Origin: Stromatinia cepivora
Taxonomy: Eukaryota; Ascomycota; Leotiomycetes; Helotiales; Sclerotiniaceae
DNA length: 64,000 nt
Direction: 5' to 3'
Assembly: GCA_014898415.1 (NCBI GenBank)
Contig: RCTD01000013.1
Span: 868,001 to 932,000 of the forward strand
The notes below the pieces were generated by a model, which did no database searches, was not told the origin of the DNA, and saw only the letters and a program-made list of their open reading frames with translations. Positions 1 to 11,823 of this stretch are shown here, piece after piece (the stretch's first letter is position 1; each line of letters starts with the position of its first letter). The position numbers and the translations under genes are program-made.

Positions 1-345
1 GATCTAGAAGGCTATCTATCGCTTCGATGTTGTGACTTTTTGATTGATCAAATCTTGTTCCTGGAATTGAATTTATTTAGATTACATTGAATTAGATTGA
101 CAAAGTGAATTGGATAATACTATCTGTACCTCAAATAATCTACAAGTGCACTATTTACGAATCGGGAAGGTCCATAGGGGTGAGTTTCCCCACATCTATA
201 CTATTTTAATAAGCCGATACTTAAGCCGAATTACCCCTCTATAAACTAGCTCAACATCCCGCATATCTGTACTTCCATTACTTTTCAAGAACAAACAACA
301 ACTTTCTTCTCAGATTTACAACTTTAGAATATTAAGACATTAAAT
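1..345. other. Upstream region of the ThDP enzyme gene
   Basis: This stretch holds no supportable gene. It is AT-rich and ends in the 5' leader of the gene starting at 346. A TATAAA at 240-245 lies about 100 bases before that start codon and is the best core-promoter candidate. The pyrimidine-rich, CAA-rich sequence at 285-320 looks like a fungal 5' UTR. Confidence 0.5.
240..245 (+). promoter_or_regulatory. Possible TATA box
   Basis: TATAAA stands about 100 bases upstream of the ATG at 346, with CT- and CAA-rich leader-like sequence in between. The position suits a fungal core promoter, but there is no transcript evidence and AT-rich sequence makes chance matches common. Confidence 0.3.
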
Positions 346-2515
346 ATGGTTACTGCTTCGTACGCCTTTTTTGAGGCTCTTGTTGAGGTATTTGTCTCGA
401 AACTTTAGACATACAATAGCTGTTCTAACAATATATCAGGCCGGGGTAACTCATTGCTTCGTAAATCTAGGGTCGGATCATCCCTCCATTCTAGAAGCTT
501 TGATTACACTTAAGAAGGAGAATAAGGGTCCAGAAGTTATAGTAAGCCTTTAGATACATCAATTAACCAATATATCTACTATCATAAACTAATAACTCTT
601 TCCAGACATGTCCAAACGAAGTATGCAAACAGATTCTCTCCCACCTTTGACTTATACTCATATTACCATAGATGGTAGCACTCTCCATGGCGGATGGTTA
701 TGCTCGTTTAACCGGTAAACCTCAATGTGTAATCGTACACGTCGACGTAGGAACTCAAGGTCTCGGAGCCGCCGTACACAATGCCTCATGCGGACGAGCA
801 CCTGTTCTCATATTCGCCGGTCTATCACCCTATACAATTGAAGGAGAAACACGAGGTTCACGAACAGAATATATTCATTGGATACAAGATGTACCGAATC
901 AAGCTGAGATTGTCAGACAATATTGTCGATATTCGATGGAGATTAAGACGGGGAAGAATATTAAACAAATGGTTAATAGGGCACTTCAATGGGCTACAAG
1001 TGCTCCTGCTGGTCCGGTATATTTGTATTCTGCCAGAGAGGTTATGGAGGAAGAAATAGATGATTATGATTTGGTTCAGGAACATTGGAATGCAGTGGAA
1101 CCGGCTGCACTTTCTGAAAGTTCAGTTGCTACGATATCAGAAGCTTTGGTCAACGCAAAAGAGCCATTGATCATTACTGGCTATAGTGGTCGAAATCATA
1201 AGTCAGTAGGAGCTTTAGTCGAATTGGCAGATACGGTGAAAGGCCTTCGCGTGTTGGATACTGGTGGTAGTGATATGTGTTTTCCAGCTGATCATCGAGC
1301 TTGGTTGGGCTTGAGATATGGGAGCGACAAGGCCATTGAAACTGCTGATGTTATTCTCGTCATTGATTGTGGTAGGTACTCAATCTTTCAATATCGATAT
1401 ATTGAAACTGACATAATTTCGTTCAGATGTACCATGGGTCAATACTTTATGTCATCCTTCAAAATCAGCCAAGATATTCCACATTGATGTTGATCCACTC
1501 AAACAACAAATGCCAGTACGTCCTTCTCATTATAATACTATCAAGAAGCTTTCCACCAGAATCCTCACTGACAATTTTAGGTATTCTACCTTGCCGCACT
1601 TTCACGCTACAGAGCAGATAGTTACACATCCATAACTCAACTGACAAAATACATAAAAAATGCTGGTAATTTCACAAATACACTCTCCTCTCAACCATAC
1701 ACCGAACGTTGGGAAGCACTCGCAACAGATCACACCAAGCGCCTCCAAGCTATCACCGCAGCCTCAAAGGTCCAAGAAGATGATTCATTCGGCACTGGTT
1801 ACCTTTGTCAACAACTCCGCAAGATCGTCCCAGCCGATACAATCTTCGCCATTGAAGCCGTAACCAACACTGTTTTCGTAGCAGACAATATTCAAGCTAC
1901 TCTTCCCGGTTCTTGGATTAACTGTGGAGGTGGAGGATTGGGATGGTCTGGAGGAGGAGCTTTAGGTATTAAATTAGCTACTGAGATTGAGAATGGGAAA
2001 GGCAAGGGAAAATTCGTCGTGCAGATTGTAGGAGATGGAACATTTTTGTTTTCGGTTCCTGGGAGTGTTTATTGGATCTGTCAGAGATATGGTATTCCAG
2101 TTCTTACTATTGTGTTGAATAATAAGGGTATGTATCTATTAATCTTTGGAATTAATTTTCATTTCGGTTACTAACTCGGAAGCAGGTTGGCACGCACCTA
2201 AACGATCTCTCCTTTTAGTTCATCCAGATGGTATTTTTTTTTTCCTCCTTGCTTTTTCTCCTTATCCATCCTTTTTCTAACATCTTCTTTTCTACAGGAA
2301 TCGGATCCAAAGCTACAAACGAAGACTTAAATATCTCCTTTGCACCACAAGTTCCAGATTATGCGGGAATAGCTAGAGCTGCATCTGGAAATAGCGTAAT
2401 GGCCGAGAAGGTATCCAAAGCTAGTGAATTGGAAAGAGTTCTTTTGAAGGCGGTAGAATGCGTTAAGGGAGGAACGACAGCGGTCGTAGATGCGGTCGTT
2501 GTACCTGGATGTTAG
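346..2515 (+). CDS. Thiamine-diphosphate-dependent enzyme (acetolactate synthase / benzoylformate decarboxylase-like)
   Basis: Eight exons (346-387, 440-541, 606-620, 672-1371, 1427-1515, 1581-2127, 2186-2230, 2298-2515) join in frame to a protein of 585 residues, a normal length for this family. One exon is only 15 bases and carries the conserved Glu (about residue 53, in PNEMVAL) that activates the cofactor ylide in these enzymes. The N-terminal Pyr domain includes MADGYARLTGKP. The C-terminal PP domain has the ThDP/Mg motif from GDGTF (about 467) to NN (about 496). There is no mitochondrial presequence, so a cytosolic enzyme distinct from true Ilv2 is likely. The substrate, probably a 2-oxo acid or a related acyl compound, cannot be told from sequence. 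The family call is firm and the exact reaction is open. Confidence 0.88.
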
Positions 2516-3308
2516 AGGTAGGGATCGGGAAAAGAAACGGGTGGGAGGATAGGAATTTGATTTAGTTGCGGTTATTATTAGATACGGCATTTAGCTAGAG
2601 GGAGCAGTAGTAGATATGCATTCTAGGGAGACAAGGAAAGGAAATCTATTCATGAACTATGGATAAGTTTAAAGAATATTATGTATAAGCGATGCAATGC
2701 AATGTTCTGGAAGAAATATCATTAGGCGAGCGTCATCCCAATGTTCAAACGCTTGGGCGATATTCTGACTAGTAGATAGGTGTGGCGCAATCTAGACACC
2801 GAGTAAAGTGACGATGATTTACTCTGTGTGATGACACCATTCGAGGTGCGGAGGAGATGCTCCTCCGTTACTACATCGGCTGGCATTTGTGATGATGGAC
2901 TTGAAAGATAGAAGATGAAGTTGCTAGACTCAATATGGCAGGTACCTAGTATGATTATAGGCCTCTAGCTTAGGAATCGTAGCTCCAATAATGAGACAAC
3001 CATCTTCACACCTACAACTAGAATCCTTTCAACGTTGCATTAAACTAGCTACGGCAAGGTTATAATCTAAATTCATACGTTGTATTCGTAACAATTTCTT
3101 TTTTCTTCTCTAATTCATCTCTTCTCTTTATCTTACGAATCCTCTTCCTAACTCCAGATTTCTACTCAAGCCTCTTTCTTGTTTACCACCACTTTATCTG
3201 CGGGCTCTCCTGAGAACTAGAACTCACACGGAATATGAGGTGCTAGGAATAGCCGTAGCGAGAGGAACACAATAATATTTGTTATTTGCAGCCCATTCCG
3301 CAAAGCCC
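2516..3308. other. Intergenic, convergent 3' ends
   Basis: No convincing coding region is seen between the 3' end of the ThDP enzyme and the 3' end of the PAQR-like pseudogene. The only structure noted is a perfect 8-bp hairpin stem with a 3-base loop at about 2850-2868. It could act in RNA 3' processing or be chance. Confidence 0.5.
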
Positions 3309-4408
3309 TTAATCCGGACATTGGCCATGCTTCACAGCATAGAATTGATCCACGGCCCTGAAGAAGGCCAAGAAATGTACCGTAAGCCCAATCGCCATAC
3401 CTACATGGAATATCTGATGCGAATGGCCCCAGATGTCAAAGTATCCAGGTTTCCAGCCCTCTGTCACTCGTAGCTGTAAACTATGTCAACAAAGCTCAAA
3501 GCTCCAATTTGGAGAAAAATTCACTTACCGCATATGTCGTCACAGAACATAGATGTATGAGAATAGTCAAGCTGTATAATGAAGTCCCGTACTCAGTGTT
3601 CGCCTGCGACCAGCCTACTTGAAAGATCTTTGTACTAATCGGGTAAAATGCCGAAGATGCCATGGCGGAAAAGACGAATCCACGGAGGGGGTGCATCTTG
3701 GGCCTGAGAGGGTTTCGAGAAAAGTGTAAGCAGGGCTGCGCAGAATTGGGCGGTAAGGTCAACCTGTACGGTTTAATCAGCTAACTAGCTCGATGATTTA
3801 CTTTGGCGTCTATAGAGAGAGGAGAGAAAAAGTGATGGTGGAAATCATACTCACCGCAATCCATGTGAATTTCACTTGACGTGAAGCGCACGGAAAAGTA
3901 TACCAGAGGCCCGGTGGGAAACATCCCACCGTGACGACGAGGATGCCGAGGAAATCAAGCTTCAGGCAAAAGAGATGAGTTGCACACGAATGGTTTGAAA
4001 AAACATGGTAAGTAGTCGAAAGAAAGTAGCAGAGCGTTCCGCCCAAAAAGAACAGAAAAAAAACAATGGCGTCATCAGAATCAGTAGCGGGATACCACTC
4101 CTTTGCATATCCGCTCCATCATGATCCCAGCATAACCATCCATATAGCTGCGAGGAAATGTGTGTATATGTTGCCCGATTCGTTGTGTATGTATCCCATA
4201 CGTTAGGGCATTCCCTGTAGGAGTTTGTCTCGGGTCTCCAGCCGGAAAGAATGTACTCATTGTCCTTTTGCCATTCTGGCAGTTTCTCGAAGAGAAGTAG
4301 TACTTGCGTCTTGGCTTTTTGCAGTTGGGTTGAGTGGTCAGATATATTGATATTGGGCTTGGTGCTGTCAATGGGCGGGGATCCTCTTTGTCTCCTCTTA
4401 GATTCCAT
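3309..4408 (-). pseudogene. PAQR / haemolysin III family (Izh-like) membrane protein, broken
   Basis: Three exons (4408-3855, 3763-3529, 3473-3309) carry all the landmarks of the adiponectin-receptor/Izh family. They are a soluble N terminus ending in LPEWQKDNEYILSGWRP, an HNES..NIYTH segment, hydrophobic helices, and the C-terminal GHSHQIFHV metal-binding motif. In fungi these proteins affect zinc and lipid homeostasis. The reading frame is broken three times. One base is missing in the G run at about 4195-4197 (plus-strand CCC), there is an in-frame TGA at 4119-4121, and one base is extra in the C run at about 3641-3643. The two indels cancel, so the summed exons give 318 codons including the stop. 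Splice sites are still intact, which suggests recent decay or sequence error. Start and stop were chosen by homology of the ends. Confidence 0.8.
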
Positions 4409-5676
4409 ACTGAACGGGAATGTGCCTGCTGAGAATGTGGTAAAGGAGAAATGAAGGAGAGATGATGGGGAAAGAACAAAACGAAAGAGAAGAGGGCAGC
4501 GGTGTCTTTTGTAGAATAAGTCAGAACGGTAAAAATCAACTCAGAAACCTATTCACAAGAGCTTCTGTGGTGGCAGCCACTAAGTATCAAGTGAATACCA
4601 AGGGAATAAATAACCCTATAAAAAAGCCACTCAATTCACCACACTCACGATCCTCCAAAAACAACCTCTTCACACAACCCAAATCCGACCACTCGTCTGC
4701 ATACACCATCTATCCTATTCGAACTTCCCAGCCGTATTTCCTTGCCTAATATCGACTTCATAGTATTGAAGCATGCAATGGAGTAGTGATCCAACAAGGT
4801 CCTTAAACCTGTAGTATATATCCCTCAAATCGATGCATTAGAATCGACAAATCCTTTTTTTTTTTTCCATCGGCCAGTTTCCCCAAAATTTTGACTTCAA
4901 GGGGCACTAACCCCTTACTAGTCCAACATACCTCCACTGATTCCCATAGCAGATATATCATTGACTCGCATTTCTATCCCCAGTTTTTTCAAGTATGTGT
5001 GTATTGTTGTTTGGATCTATTTGATTACAAGGTTATCTTTCGACTAAATTCCTAAAAATACAACACAAGTAAAGCAAGCCAGCAACCTCCTCACCCCCCT
5101 ACTAAATTTTCAAACCAGAAATATCAAGTATCTACTCAATTATAAAGAATCAAAAAGATATTATATCCCGGTCCATCTCCACTATCTCTACATGACCCCC
5201 CCCCAACACAAACAAAGTCTTTCGAGCTATCCGACTAGTAAATACTCTCTCACCTCCTAAAGCTCTTCGTGTGCTCAAAGAGTAGCTTCCTTATCCTTCT
5301 GTCATTCTTTATCCGGTACAAAAGGATTGCGTCGATATGCTCTTGTGAACTAACTCCCCCACTCCCCCACTCCCCCACCCCCAACCATCTATAAACTTCT
5401 ATCTCTGGTATAGCCACGGGATATACATATTATTAGATATTGAAGGTTTGGCACACTAGTATCCCAAAGGAGATTCTTTGAAAAGAAAGTGTAATGAAAT
5501 ATATATATCCTCCAGGCTGACAAAAGACAAAATCGGAATATTAGACTTAGATTAAATTCACAATAAATCCTAAGTCATTTATTCATTCATTCAAAATGCT
5601 ATATCCATCCCACTACATATTCTCCTAAATGCCTAATGACACCACATATCCATCCAGCTACCTCATCCTAAATCAC
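4409..5676. other. Intergenic, PAQR-like promoter and pepP 3' side
   Basis: No gene is supportable. Homopolymer and pyrimidine-rich tracts occur, including T and C runs at 4856-4866 and 5196-5204 and a CTCCCCCA repeat near 5347-5381. The right part (5480-5676) is AT-rich 3'-flanking sequence of the aminopeptidase gene. Confidence 0.5.
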
Positions 5677-7655
5677 CTAATAGACACTACTAATAATCTT
5701 TTCCATCTCATCAACATCCTTAATCGCCGTCGTTAAATTATCATATCCATCTTTGGTGATTAAAATATTATCTTCGATTCTTACACCTAATCCTTTTGAT
5801 TAGTTTTCACCAATAGCATGTGAATGGGAGTGAGATGGAATATGAGAATATGAAGGAATCTTACCTCCGACCTCCCAGTATTTCTCCAAGATATCCGCGT
5901 TGATGTATTGAGCATGAGCTGGATCTTTAAGATAGGGTTCGATAATGAAACGGCAGAAGTAGATCTAAATCATATGTATCAGCCACAAATCCCAGAAGAG
6001 AAGAAGAGAAAAGAGAAAAGAGGAAATCTTACCCCAGGCTCAACCGTAACCACGCTTCCCTCAGGCAATTTACCCCTAACCCTCAAATACTTAAACAATC
6101 TATCCTCATCCTCATAATTTGGATGTCCACCAGTATCATGGGTATCCATTCCGAGATAATGCCCCAATCCATGTGGGAAAAATGCAACACTCGTTCTTGC
6201 TTTCAAAATCTCATCCTTATCTCCTTTGAGGATACCTAGTGAGAGAAGTCCTTCGATTGCGATTTTGTGAGCTAGGAGATGTACCTCATCCCAGGAGACG
6301 CCTGCTTTAAGCATGGATGTGCATTGGGATTGCATGGAGAGTACTATATCATAGATAGAGCGGGATTCGGGTGTGAATTGGCCATTAATGGGGAAAGTTC
6401 TGGTCTGAAGAATGTTAGTATGTCTCCCGCAGAAGCCTACGAGGAGATCTCAGGTTCAGAGTATATAATCTTACAATATCCGAAGCATAACACTTGTACT
6501 CTCCTCCTGCATCCAGAAGCAAATTCAATTTTCCCTCCAGTCCTTCCGAATTCTTCATATAATGCAAAGTAGCAGCCGCTGTTCCACTTGCCACAATACT
6601 ATGATATGCCTGTTCCCTCGCTCCATTGGCAATACATTCTTTAATAAAAAGCGCTTCCAATTCCATTTCATTCTTTACATGTTTGACTGCTTTCAAAACA
6701 GCCGTATGACTAATAGTCGAAATTTCATTCGCCTTTCTAATTAACGCAACTTCATATTCCGATTTTCTAACTCGGGCTTCCTCAATAGCTTCTTTGAGGA
6801 GCGTAAAATCCTTTTGTGGGAATTCGAGGAAAGTGATGTGAGTAGAAATCTGGGGAGCAATGGCCCAGACTTTAGATTGATTTGGTAGGGCGAGATGCGC
6901 GTTTATCATGTCAGTGGTGAGGACTTCGTCGACGTCGTAGAGGGCGAGGGCTTCTTCGGGGGAGACGGGGAGACCAGTCCAGATGACTGATTCTGGATCA
7001 ATTGGAGGAATGAAGAGGGTACTTTTGCCGGTGGAGATATTGTAAGTGAAGTAAGAGTCTGGGAGGTCACAGCCGGTTAGGTAATGGAAGTAGCGACGTT
7101 GTCTGGAGGTTGTTTGTGTTAGAATAATTCTACAATGGGATGAATGAACGAATTGTAGGATTAGAACGAATTGAACAAGCTTCAATCAATCCTCTCAATA
7201 ACCTGCCAATCCAGCCTAATCCACACATACCTAAAAGGAGCCGCCTCATCATTATCCTCAATCATAACCGTCTTCTGCGCCTCCAAATACAGTACTCCCT
7301 CCGCCCCAGGCTCCTTACTCCTAATATACTCCACCACCTTCCTAGCATGTTCTTTCGCCGGATACTTCCCCTCCAATATCTTATCCATAGCCATCTTCTT
7401 ATTCAAACCCATATTGCTATGATGTATTTGACGTGTCCAATGCTCTAACCCTAACTGAGGACTACCGAAACCCGGAATTCGAGCTCCGCACAATCTCGAG
7501 CTTCTAGAAGCCGAATTTGGTATTGCCGAGAATAATTGAGGCGCGCTGGAAGAATAAGGTACGAATTGTACTTGTGTTATCTGCGCTATGTTTATTCTTT
7601 GTCGTCGTCCTTGAAAACAACGTGTGAATCGCGGGGTCGTTAACAAGCGGAACAT
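5677..7655 (-). CDS. pepP: Xaa-Pro aminopeptidase (M24 metallopeptidase)
   Basis: Five exons (7655-7231, 7102-6475, 6404-6033, 5964-5865, 5792-5677) give 546 residues. The C-terminal pita-bread domain keeps all five metal ligands of the M24 family: Asp near 339 (LLLDAGG) and Asp near 350 (YASD), His near 433 (HGLGHYLG), Glu near 473 (VEPGIYF) and Glu near 515 (RIEDN). The enzyme would release N-terminal residues that precede proline, using two Mn ions, in late steps of peptide turnover. The first about 80 residues are basic and Ser/Arg-rich, unlike the short cytosolic PepP start. This suggests a mitochondrial presequence, or use of a downstream start. The cyclin gene lies upstream on the same strand with a 650-base gap. 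Confidence 0.9.
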
Positions 7656-8309
7656 AACCTTACCTAGCTTTGCCCGTTGCTAAGCGTGCTGTGAATATCA
7701 ATTCGGTCGCTCCCGACCATCAAACCAACTGCCTCGGTGATCGCTGATTACTTATAATTTAAACGTTCACTAGCCATTAATTTTCTGCTTGGCAAAATTG
7801 AACTTTATTGATCACCATCGAGATTAAATTTACGCATGTATGATTTTCAACAAATTGTATGCAAGTAGGAGTAAAAGTTGAATTAGACTATATGTTCAGG
7901 ATATCATTAAAATCTGAATCTCCCTTCATCGGCCACCAGTACCAATATATCACACACATTGATAGTGCTCATGATGCTACGAACAAAACTACACCCTCAA
8001 ATTATCTTGTCGAACAATCCCCCTCTCACCAACTTGGAGCAATGTATACCACCCAACAATCGTGATCCAAACCCGTATTCGTCATAAAACGCCTCCAATG
8101 ATGCCTCCCATATCCGTGTCGTATGTAGCCTTCGTCGTCTCGATTGTGTTCTCTCTAGCGATCAGGCCATTTTATGTGTGCGATCTGCCCAGGACCTTTA
8201 TCTTTGACCTGTTCCATGTCTGGCTCATCTTCCATCTTCAGGAGTCGTAACCATCTTGACTCGGCCACTTTCGAACTTTCCAATATAGCCTATCTAGGCC
8301 AACGGACAT
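7656..8309. other. Intergenic between cyclin 3' end and pepP start
   Basis: This serves as the pepP promoter and the cyclin 3' flank, both genes being on the minus strand. No conserved reading frame or RNA gene is seen. Confidence 0.5.
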
Positions 8310-9314
8310 CTACGCATCTGCAGTTACTTCTAGCACAGTTTCTTGTGCAGCCATATTCGGTCTACCCTTATTTAAGAGCGACATATTCGGGACGAAGTTA
8401 ACCCCTCCCTGTAAAGAAGACAGTTCTTTTAGACTTATCGCATGCTGTAGAAGAGCCTCTTTATTCGCCTTCAACTCAAAATTTGTGAGAAAACAAAAAT
8501 TGATTTCCAATTTCGAGAGCTCTTGCTCACTGACACCTCCAACTTGCGCGAAGCGGGCATGAGAATAGCTTTGATCTTCGAGTGCTTTCATAGCTACACG
8601 TAGACCGGCCAATATTAGTCGATGCGAGTTTCGCCGTGTCACAGGTATTACGCGTTCATCGACTGCTACTCTGTATATGTAGGAACTTGTTGCAAGATAG
8701 ACAGCTGTTGACATTGGACAAAATTTGTGTATGCGCATCAAATAATCCTCTAGAGAAATCGGAGGAATCTGCCTGGAGTAGAATCTTCGTGTAATAGCAC
8801 TGTGCTGAACATTCAGAGGCTCGGCATTCTCTCCAACAATGATATATGGTTCTGCGGGCACAATTTCTTGTCTTTCGAGAGGCTTTTGTCGAAGGTTTAC
8901 TCCATCTATAACATCTGATCCAGAAGTTCGTTGTCGAAAACCTGCTAAGTTTGTCCACGATCCGGACCGTCGTATGTTTTCTTTCTCTGCCTGCATTCCT
9001 CTCATATTCGGCATCGTCGTTTCGGTTTCGGTCGAAGCTGGCATTGGAGGAATATCTCCTGTAAACTGAACTAGAGCTTCAATACCAGCACATAACAATT
9101 TGAGTGCCGTTATTGGCGAAAGTGTAAAAATATCAATGCTATTCGGAGACGGTGGTGATACCCCACGATCATTTGGAAAATGATGGACGGTAAGACCTGC
9201 ATCGTTCGAAGGGTTTGGTGGTGGTGGTAGTTCGCGGTCAGAATGATCGTCTGAATCGTGGTTTGAATTTACGAAGGCCGTCGAATCGGATCCATCTGTA
9301 GGTGAAGGAGACAT
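8310..9314 (-). CDS. PHO80-like cyclin
   Basis: This single-exon gene encodes 334 residues. The N-terminal half is low complexity (Asp/Ser- and Pro-rich). The second half, from PPISLEDYLMRIHKFCPMS onward, is a Pho80/Pcl-type cyclin box, with the characteristic RLILAGLRVAMKALED helix and the segment VGGVSEQELSKLEINFCFLT. These cyclins pair with a Pho85-like kinase. In yeast and Neurospora relatives they regulate phosphate response, glycogen and polarity. Which branch this one serves (Pho80/PREG-like or Pcl6/7-like) is not resolved by eye. The start at 9314 is the first ATG of the open frame and is followed by an acidic, disordered leader. Confidence 0.85.
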   Translation of the reverse strand: MSPSPTDGSDSTAFVNSNHDSDDHSDRELPPPPNPSNDAGLTVHHFPNDRGVSPPSPNSIDIFTLSPITALKLLCAGIEALVQFTGDIPPMPASTETETTMPNMRGMQAEKENIRRSGSWTNLAGFRQRTSGSDVIDGVNLRQKPLERQEIVPAEPYIIVGENAEPLNVQHSAITRRFYSRQIPPISLEDYLMRIHKFCPMSTAVYLATSSYIYRVAVDERVIPVTRRNSHRLILAGLRVAMKALEDQSYSHARFAQVGGVSEQELSKLEINFCFLTNFELKANKEALLQHAISLKELSSLQGGVNFVPNMSLLNKGRPNMAAQETVLEVTADA

Positions 9315-10945
9315 AATTCAGTTTATAGTCTGCGAAGTAATTCTCTCTGTCCGACTTTTTGAAAGATTAATGGTTTTGATTATTGTTGTCTCTTCTCCAC
9401 ACGATATCCAAATGAACGTGGGTGATGAGATTGAGATCAAGAGTTGAGAAGACGTCGGGGCCAGGGAGGCTTAATGGATGCTTGGAAGAGCTCCAAGAAG
9501 GGCATGTTCTCGGTGACAGATGATATGCAAAATTTGTTGTTGAAAGGCGAGACTGGGTGTGTGTGGAGGGATTGATGGTCTTATATTGAGTGGAGTGGAA
9601 GTGGGTTCATTTTATAGTAAGATGAGGTTTATAGGGTTTGGAACTTCCTGTAGCACTAATAAAAGAAAGGTCAGAGATGGAAAAAGTATTACAGTAGAGT
9701 GATAGGTACAGAAAAAGACAAGGGGCTACATAAGTAAGTAGCATACATACAGGCACATTTAAATTACCCCTTGTATTCCCATGTGTTCAAATATAATTAA
9801 ATGAATGAATTAGGTAGTATTATGCATAAGTAGTATCCGTACCTAGTATCCGTACCTAGTATTCATAGTATTTAGCCTGATTGAAGTAAATAGGAGTAGA
9901 GGCCCAAAGAAAAGAACATGCTCAAGTACATCCACCAATCCCCAAGCTACCTAATACCTAATGACTAACATGTCTAGAACTTAGCAATATGCAGCCACTC
10001 CACTACTCACCGATAAGAACCAAGATGTCGGACAGAAAAGAAAAAACTCTACAAGGAGCACGTGGATCACCAGCAGGGTAAAAAAGCACCTCAGGGAAGA
10101 CCAAATCTTGTTAACGGGCTTACCTCTGACTCCGTATATATTCCACACCACAAAGATGGTAATGATAATCCATCCGCAGAATCAGATGAAGCACGAATAG
10201 TGTCTAAAATTCTCATGGATCATTACCGAGTGAATTTCAACCAATAATTGCATGAAAGTAATAAATATTAGATACTGTATCATGGGGAAGCTAAAGTTCA
10301 AGGGGTTTGTTTGTGAGACGGGGGTCACGATAATAGATAATAGTAATATCGATACGAATATCTATTATCGATGTCTACCCGTAACTGTCCTTACTAAATT
10401 CGGATGAGTAAAATTGACCACGAGACTCTCTGAGTTTGATGTTGGGAGATTATTCAGTCGTAGACCGACAAATAGAGTAAAGTAAGATGTTCCATCTAGT
10501 GCCCTTGAGGGCAATATGGTTTAAGCGCGCCCGTCACGTAAAAGGGGGAGGCTTGGATCGGAATATTTGATATGAGCTGGATAGATAAACTTTTTAAATT
10601 ACTTTGTCTTCTCTCTTTCTACATTTCGGAAGTATCGTATTCTTAATGGTTGTATCGATTAAGTACCTAGCCATGGACAAGCATTTCCCCACATCTAGGC
10701 ATTCCTATCAGACCCTCCGCATTATCGGAATCACCTCTCCGCTATCCCCTGATATTATAGCACAATGCAGTGTTTGTGGCCTGCAGTACTAAGGGATGGG
10801 CGTGACTGGATAAATTCTTGATTCGTTGGGTATACACGGTATTCAATTAAACTAAACCTCGAACTTCAATTCGAGGGTACGCCAAACTCCATTTCAAACA
10901 TTCATTGATGCTTTATTTATGCATCTTCCATCGTCTTCAGGTATT
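9315..10945. other. Intergenic with short tandem repeat
   Basis: It contains the cyclin promoter (9315-9650) and the 3' flank of the wall-protein gene. Two perfect 13-base copies of TAGTATCCGTACC lie at 9831-9856, followed by a partial third. No gene is supportable; the short frames at 10062-10247 and 10604-10792 show no domain, codon bias or flanking signals. Confidence 0.5.
9831..9866 (+). repeat. 13-bp tandem repeat, 2.7 copies
   Basis: The unit TAGTATCCGTACC occurs at 9831-9843 and 9844-9856, then degenerates (TAGTATTCAT). It lies about 520 bases upstream of the cyclin gene. Function is unknown. Confidence 0.7.
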
Positions 10946-11823
10946 TCAATCCTTCCATCTGGCCAAGAACTTTGCCATATCATCAGTAGGCATCGGTGCA
11001 GCAGCAACCTTTTAATCATTAGCTGCGTCGACCTAGAATTATTGGGTTTTGAAACTTACCGTATTAGCATGGCTTGCAAAGGACGCTGTTTGAGTTTGTG
11101 TCAAAGTCGTGGCAATGGTTGCAGAGCTCAAATACGTGGTGGCTAGAGCAACGGACGATGTTGGGTATTGAGGTGCTGTATTGGTAGCCGTTATAGTGCT
11201 ACCAGGCATTAAACCCATTGGGGCGTATCTGGTAAGACCAGTTTGTGATTGGTATGGGATGCCATAGACTCCTTCCACCACTGTTGATGATGATGATGCT
11301 GCCACGGTATCTGCCACGGTATTGACGGTTGCAGGACCAGTGGTACCAGTAATTGTGAATGTGGTTCCAAAGTCCCCTGTCATGCCACTAATTGAAAATC
11401 TATTCGAATAAACTGTAACTGTCCCTCCAGCTTTGGCGGTCGCTATCATTCTCATGAAACTGCATCATAATCAGCACCGAGTCTTTTTAAACTTTGGCTT
11501 CATAAAACTCACTATGCATTGGTCACGGACTCCCCACTGGCCGCTGGTACAGTGACGGTAGTCGTAAGAGTTGAGCCCATGCTAACGGTAGCAGAAACTG
11601 TAGTTATCACTCTAATATCCGTACCGGAACTAGATCCTGCGCAGACGGCTAATGAATAAGTCGAAATATCAGCTATTGACGGAGCATCTCCATTATCTGC
11701 CCAAGTAACAGTAAATGCGGTTCCAGCCGTTTCTAATGCTCCAACTGCTGGTGCTGCAAATGTTGGGTATGCAATTGCGAACGGAGCAGATGCCGCAAGG
11801 ACCAAAGCCTGGAAAAGGCGCAT
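10946..11823 (-). CDS. Secreted Kre9/Knh1-family cell-wall protein
   Basis: Three exons (11823-11513, 11459-11060, 11008-10946) encode 257 residues. A signal peptide occupies about residues 1-18 (MRLFQALVLAASAPFAIA). It is followed by the Ig-like N-terminal domain of Kre9/Knh1 proteins, with AGTAFTVTW near 33-41 and NRFSISGMTG closing the domain. A Ser/Thr/Ala-rich tail follows. Kre9-family proteins act in assembly or retention of beta-1,6-glucan and wall glycoproteins. The last exon (ending DDMAKFLARWKD) was assigned from an intact 51-base intron; without it the frame would stop at 11039. No hydrophobic GPI tail is seen, so it is probably secreted or wall-attached by other means. Confidence 0.8.
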
